Shown: one piece after another, positions 47,800-59,500 of the stretch
Numbering within the stretch: position 1 is the stretch's first letter
How the letters are laid out: each line of letters opens with the position of its first letter
Assembly: GCA_016647705.1 (NCBI GenBank)
Contig: CM028336.1
Location: 6,630,048-6,694,047 of the forward strand
Reading direction: 5' to 3'
Length of the DNA stretch: 64,000 bases
From: Eucommia ulmoides
Lineage: Eukaryota; Streptophyta; Magnoliopsida; Garryales; Eucommiaceae
Program-made: the position numbers and the translations under genes
The notes under the pieces: model-generated
What the model saw: only the letters and a program-made list of their open reading frames with translations
Told to the model about the DNA's origin: nothing
The model's database searches: none

Positions 47800-48201
47800 G
47801 AGTGAAGAACGCCACGTCGCCTCTCCCTCTCGATCCTTCCATCTGATCGCACGTCGCACACACACATACATGCATAAATATGTATGTGTATATATATATA
47901 TATATATCTTTAGTTAATATACTCTTTCCTCCCCCCTCCCCCCCTATTATCTTAAATTCTTATCTTAACCAAATTAACTTTTAAAACTTTACAAAACTAT
48001 AATTTCTCCCTAAAGTTTTTATTTTGAAAAACTAAAAGCAAAAAAAAAAAATAAAATCTTGAATTAAATATTTTCGAATTTTCCAATTAAACCCCTAAAC
48101 TTTTAATTTAAATTTTAAAATTTATCCAATTTTACCAGAATTTTTCTCAATTACTCTAAATGCAACTAAAATGACGTATGAGCATGAGTCAGGGTCTTAC
48201 A
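46862..48201 (-). repeat. family A LTR fragment inside the right duplication
   Basis: Equivalent to 42548-43935 of the left copy: GACTTGACCGCCTATTTCC at the start, GGGTCTTACA at the end. Contains clear CCGCCTAGGCG palindromes at 47205-47345 and CT, GT and TA runs at 47705-47905. Confidence 0.85.
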
Positions 48202-48856
48202 TTCCACATCCAATTCCATTTGTCCAATTCCGGGTTATCATTTTCACAGTCTTCATCAAATAAATAAGCGGATTTAATGAAGAATTCGTAGGTTCCCATA
48301 AAGATTTATCTTCTAAAATAAATATTTTTATGATTTCATCACATTTATTATAATTCATAGTATATTATCTAGGGAAAAATACGTTTTAAACTCTCTAATT
48401 ATTGACACGTTTCTAAGTAATCATTCTAAGTTTGCGTCCTTTATTTTAAACCCTCTATATATCAACATATTTTTAAATGATCATTTTGTAAAAAATTCTG
48501 TCCAAAGTAACAAAATGGATGGGCAAAACACCCCCGTTGCAGGGGTGTTCACCTCTGTTGCGCTTTCCGGTGGGGACGGGGAGAGGAAGGGAGGGAGGAA
48601 GAGAGACAAAGAGACGGAGGGAGGAGGAGAGGAAGAGAGTTGAGGAGGAGAGAGAGAGAGAGAGGTAAAGAAAAAAAAAAACGAAAATGATTAAAAAATT
48701 TAAAAAATATAAAATTACTATTTTGCTTTTCCATTCTGTTAATTTGAATGAAATTTTTGACAGAAAGATCATTAAAAAATATGTTGATATATAGAGAGTT
48801 TAAAATAAAATGCGTAAATTTAAAAAGACTATTTAAAAACATGTCAATAGTTAGAG

Positions 48857-50787
48857 TGTCACGCCCCACCTTGGACACTCGTCATGCGGGGCCGGCGTGA
48901 CGACAAACACAACAACATATTGAATGCCAAACAAACTAGGAAACGACAAAAGACAGGTACCAAATTGTTATATATACAACCACAAATGTTACCAGATACA
49001 ACCGCTCTCGTTAGGGACGCACCCGTTCTTAGAAATAATATCAACACAAAAAAAAATATAAACCTTTCCATGAACCTCTAACAGGTTCGCCTTAGACAGC
49101 TCCTCCCAAAGTTACTCTCACGCTATTCCAACACCGGACTCTACCTAATGCAAGTAGGGGACCGACTCCTATGCTGTTGTACCTGCGAGTGTATTGCCTT
49201 CTTAATAAAAATATTTTTATAATAATAGTTTAAGCTACAACATCTAAATGGATCAAGCATAAATATATAAACAGCGAAAATAAATCAATATATATATATA
49301 TATATATATATATGCTCCACTCAAACCCATTCAGTGTAAAATAATAACAATCACCATATATAAGTAAATCACTCAATATAAGTAAAACATCACATCTCAA
49401 ACACACATCTCAACCCCATACCTACTGACTAAGCCATAGTGATCGTTTTAACCTCACGATCGAGAGTTGCAACGGTACCGTAACCATCCGTAAGATATGC
49501 CTTTCTAGTGGACCTAACTGCGCAAATCACCACCTATCGGACGTCTCCGGAGGCCATAATATAAATCACCACATAATATCAAGCACTACCTGCTGGACCA
49601 CCTTCCGGACAGGACATAATATGAATCACCACCTGCCGGACCACCCTCTGGACAGGACATAAACTATGGCACAGTCAACTCAATAATATCATCATCAGAT
49701 CACAAATCAATACCCATCTGTCGGACCACCCTTCAGACAGACCAACCAACAACATCGTCAAAACGATAACGTCATCGTAAAACTACAAACAAAATCACCA
49801 TTCTGCCCAAGTAGATAATCACCACCGTCAAATTACCAACATCCATCTCATTTCCAAAACTGATTTAATTCAAAGATCATGTTTTTCTCACCTTTTATTA
49901 AAACCACTAAATCCAACAGATTATTTATAAAGTCTTTTTTTTTAAAACCCAAACAATTCAATGGAAATTCATTTTACCAACTCACTTATAACTAGCTTGA
50001 TCCATATCATTTGTAAAAGTATCTAATTTAAATATAACCATTTTCAATCATATATAGATATAAAAATAGTTTGGTAAGAAGACAGTACACTCACCTGATA
50101 TTCTGTTTTTCAAAGGCTCCACCGACTAACCGCTACTGAACTTCCAATAATTTTGAACCTACTTGTGACAGAATTTAAATTAATATTTTATGTAGAAATA
50201 ACCCAACCCTGCCATGAAATCCTAATTTTCGAAATTTCCCTATTTCCCGTATTTTCTTTTGGAATATTATCATTTAGTTAACATCATTCCGTTATAGTTT
50301 AATATATATAAACTTTGTTCCTATAATCGATCTCAATATTTGTTTTCAACATTTCGACAACTTTGACGCTAGTAATTAAATTAACAAACATGTAATTTTA
50401 ATGAGAAACATTACCCGCTCCTAATCGGTTGTCGACCTCAACAAGAATTCCTTGATTTTTGCTTACTGTTGCCCACCGCCTAAGCGGACGATCCACCGCC
50501 TAGGCAAAATAGCTCTTTTACAGTTTTGAGTTATATACTGACGGCCCACTGCCTAGGCGAGAAACTTCCGCCTAGGTGAACCTTCTCCCATTCTGCACAC
50601 TGATCTACCACCGCCTAGGTGGACGCTCCTCCTCCCTTCTGCTCTGTTTTGTCAATTCCAGTTGACCACTCTCTTTCTCCTCACTAACTCCGGCAGTCAC
50701 TACCACCAATTGCAACGATCACACACACACACAGAAACACACATACATATACAGCAGCTCACACACACACCATGAACAACCGATCGG

Positions 50788-50825
<38 letters not shown>

Positions 50826-51244
50826 TTTGATCAACTACACACACACACCGACGGCAGCACCAACCCGAACCAGAAAACACACACATACACCTGCACGATC
50901 CAACAAATGAAGAAATACACCCACACACATGCACGCAGCACATACACATACCCAACAGTACCCATGACGAACGGACAACGGCGACCCACTGCAGGCAAAA
51001 CAGAGCACATACACACAGCACACACTGCTGAAAAATGGAACAACACACACACACACACACACACGGCAGCACCACCGACGGACCAGACCAACGCCAATCC
51101 CCTCTCTCTTCGTTTTCTGATTCGGTTTCCTGTTAGCCAACCAACGTCGACCCACAGTCCACTGCCGACGATCCTCTCTCTCTTCCACCGACCCATGTCA
51201 TTTCTCTATTCTTCTCTTATTTTCTCGATCCTTCTTCCATTCTC

Positions 51245-51331
<87 letters not shown>

Positions 51332-51390
51332 ATGTGTGATCCACCAGCTGGACAGGTGGCCGGTTCTCCACCCCTCATTCCTGATCACTG

Positions 51391-51428
<38 letters not shown>

Positions 51429-51745
51429 ATATAGTTAATTTGCACTCACCTCCCCTCATGTTTGGTTAGGATTTTTAAGTAAACCCATTTCTAGTTTTAA
51501 TGTTTATAAAGTTTACAATTGGACCCCTAAACTTTTTATATCACAAATTAAATTTCGAAATCCGCCCCCACATTTTTTGTTAGGATAGAAATTAAACACA
51601 TTTTGAATTTTTTTTTTTAATGTTTTTATGAAAATTTGAAATTTATCCCCTCAAATTCATAATTACCACCATCAACTCCGTTATTTCCGAAGTAATTTTA
51701 AATAAAACTTTAAATTAGACGTATACTCAAGGTCGAGGTCTTACA
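48857..51745 (-). mobile_element. solo LTR (family A), minus orientation, TSD TAGAG
   Basis: TGTCACGCCCC...GAGGTCTTACA, 2,889 bp, with perfect TAGAG duplications (48852-48856 and 51746-51750). The empty site is seen in the left duplication copy at about 44585. Extra length comes from CA runs (50720-51060) and a long AT run. CCGCCTAGGC-type palindromes lie at 50475-50620. Confidence 0.93.
51248..51328. repeat. (AT)n microsatellite, about 81 bp
   Basis: Uninterrupted alternating A/T run inside the solo LTR. Related shorter runs lie at the same LTR position in other copies. Confidence 0.9.
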
Positions 51746-51935
51746 TAGAGTGTTTAAAATGTAATTTTCTCTATTATCTATAATTTAAACAAAAGAAGCA
51801 ACCTATTTTTTCCCTAATAATTTTTTTTGTTAGTATAAAATAATTTAAACAAAAGAAGCAACCTATTTTTTCCCCAATAAAAAAATAAGAATTAAAGGCT
51901 TTTGAATCCAAATGGCACTAGGCGGCAGTTAGTAG

Positions 51936-52531
51936 TAGGGATGGTCATGGGCCGGGCCGGGCCGGGTTCGGGCCGGGCTTAGACTAGTGTATTACAAAAA
52001 AATGTTGGGCCCTAGCCCGGCCCGGCCCGGTGATCGGGCCTTAATTCTATGCCCAAGCCCGGCCCTATAAGAAAATTTTAAGCCCAAAGCCCAGCCCATG
52101 GGCCCCCGGCCCTATTTTTTTTTTTTTTTAAATTTCAAAAATAACTACAAAAAATTCAACACCAAACCAATAAGAAATATTAAAATTACAATTTTTAAAG
52201 GTAAACCAATATTCCAAACAAACTAAACTAACAAAAAATATTAAAATTACAATTTTTAAATAAAACTAATATTTCAAATATTAGGGTTGTATTGTAACGT
52301 GTATATATATATATATTTTTTTTATTTTTTTATTTTTTTAAATATCCTTTGGGCCGGGCCGGGCCGGGCCTAAAATTTTTTAATCTTGCCCAAGTCCGGC
52401 CCTAATTTTGATCGGGCCCTAAAACCTAGGCCCTAGCCCGGCCCGTGGGCTTAAACTCTAAGCCCAAGCCCTAAAAAAATAGGGCCGGGCCGTTCGGGCT
52501 GGGCGGGCCCCCAAGCCCATGACCATCCCTA
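51936..52531. mobile_element. hAT-type MITE, GGGCCGGGCC-rich, 8-bp TSD
   Basis: 596 bp with 17-bp terminal inverted repeats TAGGGATGGTCATGGGC and perfect 8-bp duplications GTTAGTAG (51928-51935 and 52532-52539). An 8-bp target and TAGGG ends fit the hAT superfamily. Both ends are filled with GGGCCGGGCC-type repeats that are self-complementary; the middle is AT-rich and noncoding. The empty site is preserved in the left duplication copy. Confidence 0.9.
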
Positions 52532-53266
52532 GTTAGTAGTGACGAGCCATGTCATGAAGTCGATAGGCTACCTAATGGCCACGGTACCATTTACTCCCAC
52601 CATTTATTGACTTCTCAGCCCACCCAAACCGCTCCAACGTATCTATGGGAAATGCTATTGCCACTCCTCAATTCTCCTTTTCCTCTCCAATTTCACCATT
52701 TTTAATCAAATAAATAATGAAAATAATATAATTTAACTTTAACCTTAGAAAGTGGAGGTGTGAAATTTTTAAACATGAAATTTGTGTTTTCTGTAGGCGT
52801 TTTGGAGGTGGTTCGATTTTAGGCTCCTAAAATGGGACCAAAGAATGAGGATGATCGAAATTGATTTTCAAGATTTTGCAAAACTTGGAGGTTTGTCCAT
52901 GGAGCGAGAGAGAGACAAACGAGAGAGTGGAAGAACGCGGAGAACTCCTATGGGGAGGGAGGTGGCGGTGGGAGGATAGGGTGGGCTAGATATAATTATT
53001 TAAAAAATTAAGGATAAAAAATATAATTTTAAAATAGAGAATATTAGTGAATTTTTATAAAATAAAATAATAATAATTTATTTATTTATTTTTAAATAAG
53101 AGAAAAATATTCATAATTTAAAAAAAAAAAAAAATTGGTAAAAAAAAGTCACCAATATTTATAAAAGACAAAAAAAATAATAAAAAAAAATAATAATTAA
53201 CAATGAAAAGACAAAGTAAATAATATAATCTAAGATGGTCCGAATTGAAGCAATAACCAAAAGGTG

Positions 53267-53586
53267 GGGTATCAACTATTCATTAGTTGTTGTGCCTACT
53301 TTGTATAATTTAACCAAAATTGTACTTATTTTTCATATCATCACGTCGACAAAATCAATCTATCAATTAATATTATAATCAACAAGTAGTCGATATCATT
53401 AATATTGTAGTTGACATCAAACGACTAAATTAAATGGAGGTTCATGGGAGTCAGTGATGTACCATGATTAAGTCTATCATTAAGAAAACAAAATCATAAC
53501 TCTCTCTGCAATTAATCTAGTTGACAAAAAGATATATTTATTTTTTTTATTAATAAATATTCGACTCTTCTGAAAAACACTACAAA
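53267..53586. other. unique AT-rich spacer
   Basis: Begins where similarity to the left duplication copy ends. No gene or bounded repeat seen. Confidence 0.5.
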
Positions 53587-54349
53587 TAGGAGTGTGTACA
53601 GGTCAGATGTGGAAAAAAAAATGGTCTACCTGTCACCTGACATAATACTGTTTGGGTGGAGATTCTTGGGCCCCGTTTTTGATCGAGTTGGGGCTTCAAA
53701 CCGATCATATGTGGGTCTATGGAACTCGATTGGATTCGGTCGGGTGATCTGTTGGTGTGGAAGCAAAAAACTCAAAATTGAAATAACATTTAAAACCTTA
53801 ATCAATTCAACATGCAAAACTCTAAATCAAAATTGAAGATGATAAAACTAAACAACAAACTCAAAGAACATATGCAAGAAGTTAAGAACTCACCATCAGT
53901 CCGTCGATTGTTGCCGCAACGAACAAATGGGAGAAATCGAAAACTGGAATGAAGACGAAACGAAGAGCGAAGCCGACACGAAGACGAAGCAAGAGGGAAG
54001 GAAGAAGACGAAGCGAGGAAGAAGACGAAGCGAAATGAACGAACGAAGAAGACGAAGCAGAGGAAAAGAGCTGTATTTGGGGAAGAAATGAGGCGACTGA
54101 ACAAAATGAAGAAACCCTAATAAACAAAAAATGTATTTAAGGCATTAGTTCGGCTGGTCAAGTTTGGTCATGGAATCCATTGTTAGACTTGCTAATCAAA
54201 TGTGAATGATTCAACCCGCTACCCAACCCGATATCTGTCAAATGTGAATGATTCAACCCGCTACCCAACCCTATTAAGCTGAAACTCGATTTTTTACGGG
54301 TCGAGTCAGCCGGGTGAGTCGGGTATTTTGGGTTCCTTGCACGCCCCTA
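53587..54349. mobile_element. hAT-type non-autonomous element, 763 bp
   Basis: The left end TAGGAGTGTGTACAGG and inverted right end TAGGGGCGTGCAAGG are imperfect inverted repeats. 8-mers ACTACAAA (53579-53586) and ACTACAAG (54350-54357) flank it with one mismatch. The interior contains a GAAGACGAAGCG-rich stretch (53890-54080), and the right part has two copies of GAATGATTCAACCCGCTACC (about 54202 and 54245). Confidence 0.75.
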
Positions 54350-54499
54350 ACTACAAGAATTAAAATTTGAGTGTAATCTTGAATGCACCAAGTTGATATA
54401 AAAAAATACGTCTTTAAGATTGTCCGATGAGATGATTAGTTGAAGTATATTAACTACAGTAATTTTTTTTACCATACAACCACAAAATAAAATAAAATA

Positions 54500-54640
54500 A
54501 CCCTCTCTTTAAATGATCTCCGCGCTCACCTCATCAATTCTCTCTCTCCTCTCGCTCTCTTTCTCTCTCTCTTGTTTCTCACTCTTCTCCTTCTTCGCGT
54601 GTTCCCTTTTTTAGTCCAAAGGCCCTAAAGAAAAAGAAAA

Positions 54641-54675
<35 letters not shown>

Positions 54676-54928
54676 TAATCAGAAGACTTTAGCTTTAATT
54701 TGAGGGTTGGGTTTAAAATTTGAAGAACTTATCTCAAACACCAAAATATACAGTCAAGAGAGTTTAGCTTTAATTTGAGATTTGGGTTTACAATTTGAAG
54801 GGCTGTTCTCAAACACCCAAATATACCGTCTAGAGAGAGAAGAAGAAGAAGAAGAAGATGGAGTCCAAACCGGAGTTCTTGCTTTAAAGAATATCAAGCT
54901 TTCCTCTTGTCTCTCTCATTCTTGCAAG
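54500..54928 (+). other. probable 5' leader of the EDR4-like gene
   Basis: CT-rich then GA-rich sequence with a 75-bp tandem duplication, ending CTTGCAAG|GTTCGT as a candidate donor at 54929. The acceptor GAAACAG|ATTTTTT at 55838-55839 is 20 bases before the start codon. Transcription start unknown. Confidence 0.45.
54688..54837. repeat. 75-bp tandem duplication in the leader
   Basis: TTTAGCTTTAATTTGAG starts at 54688 and again at 54763; the two units differ at several bases. Confidence 0.85.
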
Positions 54929-54961
54929 GTTCGTCCTCAATCAAACCCCTTAAGTCATTGA

Positions 54962-54996
<35 letters not shown>

Positions 54997-55859
54997 AACA
55001 TACACATAACTATGATTTCTTGTATGCATAACTGACGATCTATACTTTTGGATCTTCAAAATTTCAGTTTTTTTTAAAAATCAAATTCTAAATTTTCTGC
55101 AACTTTGATACTAACAGCTAATAAAAAAATAGTGGAAATTGAGATGAAATTTAGATCTGATCAAACGTTCCTCTGTTTCAATATTCAAAATTTTCATGCT
55201 TTGAATTTCAAACCTTCTTCAACGTCTGCTCCTATCTAATACCGCGTTTGAAGAACCGTTCCCAGATCTCATATCCCAGTTTCATCTTTTTTTCAAAACA
55301 TCCAACAAATGGGTATATTATGAATTCAATTGATATAATCAGTTCATGTTATGTTTTTTTTTTTAAGTTTGTAATTCTCTTAGGCTGGAATAAAATAAAA
55401 TGATAATAAAATTGGAATTAATACGGTAATAGAATGAATAGAATGATCACTAACATTTATATGTTTAGTAACAAAAATGATTACATGTGTTATCAGAATG
55501 ACATCAAAGATAACACAATAGTTTAATTAAATTTTTAAAATATATAATAGTTAATTTAATTGAATTTTATTTCAATTCAAATATTTAGCTAGTATTTAGT
55601 TTCGATTTATAATTGCGATTAAGTAATACTAAATTTATCTTGATATTGATTAATCGTATATTTTATAAAATTAAGAAATCTTCGGTAATGAGAATAGAAT
55701 TTAATCCCATGTACCGAACATAAAAATAAAATAATTATTTCAATTCCGTCTCGAATCTGTGAACCAAACATTGCGTTATGGGTTTGTTCTGTTTTATAAC
55801 TGAATTCCAATTGATATTATGTTTTTTTTTTTGAAACAGATTTTTTGGGTGGCAAAAAA

Positions 55860-58112
55860 ATGGATACTCCGATAAATACTAAAAAAATCCGACTGGTTAG
55901 ATGTCCTCGTTGCAAGAAGCTTCTGCCGGAGATGCCGGAGGTTCCCGTCTATGAATGTGGCGGCTGTGGAACTGTTCTTCAAGGTAAAACGTCGTCGTAC
56001 TGAATTTCCTCATTCTTTTTGTAGTTGAATTTAACTACATGTTTCCTATATTTATCTACTGCTATTTTTTTTTTTTTTTTTTTTATAAACCATCCGATAT
56101 CCAATGTTTATCAATTAGGTGAATAATTGGTTGATATTAGGTGAAAAATCGAGGTAAAAATTGAAAAATAAAAATTTATTCTACATGGATTCAACATATA
56201 TTAATTAAAGAACAAAATAAACAATTAATTGATTACCATCGTAGGTGACTTACTTAAAAGGACAATATCATCAGAACTTTTTATTATATAGTTATCAATT
56301 TTTCGTCTCTAACATTTTTTTTAATTATATTATACTTATAGATAATTATTAGTTAGTCCTTACCAAATTATTTTTTAGACCTCATGCTTATTTTAGTTAA
56401 TGATGACTATAATATCAAATATAAATATTCGACACTAGTTAATATTAACTTGACAAATTTACCTACTGTTTTTATACTTTAATCATTGTTGATTTGCTCT
56501 TTGGTTTCAAGAGGACATATTTTGCTTAAAGTTAAATCAAATGGCCCGACCAAACCGATCTACTTTTGGTCAGAAAAAGAACACTGTGACCGACTGACTG
56601 GCGGCGGTCTATTCTTCAACCAGAATTCTCTCGGTTTGGCTCACGAATTATCCCAACTCGAAAAAATTTGCCCGTTGCACAACCCTATATTAATTAAGTA
56701 ATTTCTTTTTAAATATTTTTGATTTGAATAAATTTATATTATTAGTACTCTTTTGACTTTTAAAAGTTTTCTTACAACTTAATCTTTAAAAAAAAATGGG
56801 ATAGTTAGTGAAATATCTTAATAATAACATCGAATTAATAAAAACTATTTATCAATTATCCATTAAAAAATTCTACACTTTTAATTTTCTCATATAATAA
56901 TTATTCCTTCTTAATATTACAGCTAAAAATAGGAAAAACGACTCCAAAGAACCGAGACCTCATTTCCATGAAACCGATCCCACCGAGAAAAACGAATCGC
57001 CGGCGGTTGAAATTCCGACCTCGACCGAGCTTAATTTTCACGGAGACAACGAGGAGTCATCATCGCCGGATCAGTATTTGGAATCGGAAAATAATTTCTC
57101 TTTCGAACAAATGAGTGAAAAAAACCAAATCGAATTCCAAAATCACAATCGGAAAAATTTCTCCGACGAAGTTCCGTCATCGTTCGATCTTAGTTGGCAC
57201 GATCATGAGTTTTCCGAAGGAAGTAATTATTGCTTCAGAAGTGAGACATTCAACAGTAAAGACGAATTTGGTCCGAGTATAACGAATTCGTCTCCGATTT
57301 ACGGAAGGCAAACGTTCGAGTTTCAATCGTCTGAAGAAGCCAAACAGGAGAAAATTGAGCTGCTGAAAATGATTTATGAGCTTCAGGATCAGTTGGAGAG
57401 AAGCCGATTTTCTGAAGGGAAAGGAAAAGGAAAAGGAAGTTACCGGGCTGAGTTTCCATGGAGAGAGAGCCCGAGAAACTCTCACTACAATAACTTTCCA
57501 CCGGAGGGAGGAGAAATGTATTATCCGGGAAGATTCACCGGAGGAAAAAGTTGGCCGGAACACAGTGGAGTGATCTCCCGAATGGCTCCACCCTGTTCTT
57601 ACTCCACAGAGTGGTTCCCACATGTTATTAGCAGGGATTACAGGCCGGAAACGTTTTCTTCTTTGGGGGAGAAATGTTTCTCGACGAAGAAGAAACATTT
57701 CAGGCCTGTAGCAGGCGGAGCTCCCATGATCGTCTGTTACTATTGTTTCAAGCTTCTACAGCTGCCTGAAGATTTCATCCTCTTCAATAGGAAATTCCAC
57801 CTCCTGAGATGTGGTTCTTGTTCTGAAACACTCAAATTCTCGGTTCAAAATCGGACTTGTCTTGTTCCATGTTTTCCTGATGAGCAGGCCCGTGCTGAGC
57901 TTGTTTCGTGTTCTGATGATTACGGCCAATCTTTATGCAGAAGCTGTGGGTCTACTAATGGAAATAGCTCTTTGGAGGCCATGGAAGAGAGTAAGGAGGA
58001 GGATCAGAAGAAGAAATCAAACCGGGAAAAATCATCAGAAATCAGGCCTACGGCGGGCTCACCACTCCATCGACTAATGGGTTATTCTTCCGTAAGCCAA
58101 GTCCTAAAATGA
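55860..58112 (+). CDS. EDR4-like zinc-ribbon protein (DUF3133 family)
   Basis: Coding exons 55860-55983 and 56923-58112 join at CAAG|GTAAAA and ATTACAG|CTAAAA to give 437 residues. Residues 11-41 hold an N-terminal zinc ribbon, RLVRCPRCKKLLPEMPEVP, with C15, C18, C33 and C36. The middle is polar and Ser/Asn-rich, with a short coiled coil KIELLKMIYELQDQLERS at about residues 185-205. The C-terminal DUF3133 zinc ribbon (about 305-360) has CYYC and CGSC pairs. Arabidopsis EDR4 has this layout and helps bring the kinase EDR1 to pathogen entry sites, working with clathrin; a role here is inferred from family only. At 437 residues it is on the short side for EDR4. Start chosen because it opens the canonical N-terminal ribbon 20 bases after an acceptor. 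Confidence 0.88.
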
Positions 58113-59500
58113 CTAAATTGCCGGTGTCTTTTTTTGGGGGAAGGTGTGTTCAGACCAACTTATATATATCTTGACTAATCATCTCTCTCGATGATTTTAA
58201 AAGTGTACTCTCCCACATTAAGTTGGTACAATCAGGATTAAACTCAAAATTTAACCTTGGAGTGTTGTCAGGAGCATCGAACTCTAGTTGACAACTACAA
58301 GAAATACTTTCCTTGTCAACTGGACTAACATCTCTCGGTAAATCCGAAGTTTCACTGCCTTTGCATTGTGTATAAGTAGGGAAAAAAAAAAATTGAATTC
58401 AACCTTTTCAAGTCTCTAAGTAGTAGAAGTGAGTCCAAACAAGAAAGAAGTTAGGCAAAAGTGAAGCCAAGAATGATTTATTGTATGTATGTATATTTAT
58501 TTTTGTTAGTGTGTCGTCTCCATTGAATATCGATTCTTGGTGCCTTTTCGACTCCGAAATCCAAGAACAACTCTCTTCTATTCCTTTGTTTGGTCGCCTG
58601 GGAAAATTAAAGAAAATTTTAATTTTTATTATACTTTTCTATGAAGCTGAATTTATCGAGTTTTTTCATCTGAATTTCATATATTTATTTTGTGCAAGTG
58701 CCTATTATTATTATTTTTGATTGATTCTTGTGAAATTGTGATATGTTTTTGAGATCTGCTGAAAAAAAAGAAGAAGATGGAGACCTAGCAACCAATAGAG
58801 GAGGCAATAGAGAAGAAAAAAGAAGACAATGACGAAGAAGAAGAGGAGAAGGAGAAGGAGAAGGAGAAGGAGCGGTGAACGGCGCGGGGGTGGGGGTGGT
58901 TGCAGGATTAGGGTGAAGAAGAAAGAAAAAAGAGGAAAAAAAAAGAAAAAGGAAAGAAGAAATAAAAATAAAAATTACAAATTTATTGCATATTATGTCT
59001 AATTTAACAACTAAATTAGACAAAAAGAGTAATTAAAACAATACTTACAAATATAAGTTTTAAAGTGAAATATATCAAACTTATCATGCCGCATATGAAT
59101 CGATAAATAGTTAAAGGGTAAAAAATATAATTTTTCTTAAAGTTTAAATATGATATATTCTTTATGTTTATTTATTGTTTCGTACTCTTGCAGACTGATT
59201 CGGGATTAGAAAATTATTTTTTGAATTAAAGCTATAAACTTTTTGTATTCCGCTGAGTTCACATAGATTTAATATCTTTCAAATTATGGAGGAAAAACTT
59301 AAACAATATATCAAGCACCAAGTTAGGAATAAATGACAAGCTCTTTAGGAATACAATCTTTTGTGCGTTGAGAGGTTCTATAATTGACCATACACGTGCT
59401 GCCACTAGTGTCGTCCATCTGAACTACACCGGTTCGATTCAAATGTGGGTCTGGGTCGGGTTAGATAATGGCCTATCACAATAATATCTAAATGGAAACT
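58113..59500. other. 3' flank and purine-rich DNA, no gene seen
   Basis: 3' UTR of the EDR4-like gene at the start. 58760-58960 is GAAGAAGAAGGA-rich low-complexity DNA whose translations are not meaningful. The remainder is AT-rich. Confidence 0.5.

Larger units (their letters stand above)
48372..51771. mobile_element. second copy of the MULE-type element, split by a solo LTR
   Basis: Same ends and same 9-bp duplications TATTATCTA (48363-48371 and 51772-51780) as at 44106-44610. The solo LTR sits inside its right terminal inverted repeat. Confidence 0.85.
46862..53266. repeat. segmental duplication, right copy with two later insertions
   Basis: Corresponds to 42548-45504. It begins with 1.34 kb of reverse-oriented LTR (46862-48201), followed by TTCCA, the MULE-type element and flank DNA. 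A solo LTR (48857-51745) and a hAT-type MITE (51936-52531) interrupt it and are absent from the left copy. Similarity stops after AACCAAAAGGTG at 53266. Confidence 0.85.

Noticed and set aside
50719-51434. Several long reading frames (up to 220 codons) on both strands rich in His-Thr or Cys-Val
   Set aside because: They are translations of CA, GT and AT microsatellites inside a solo LTR, with no domain or codon signature.
56486-56701. 71-codon reading frame in intron 2 of the EDR4-like gene
   Set aside because: Looks more protein-like than its neighbours, but no family was recognised and the flanking splice sites join cleanly without it.
57177-57698. 173-codon minus-strand reading frame
   Set aside because: Antisense shadow of the EDR4-like exon without any recognisable feature.
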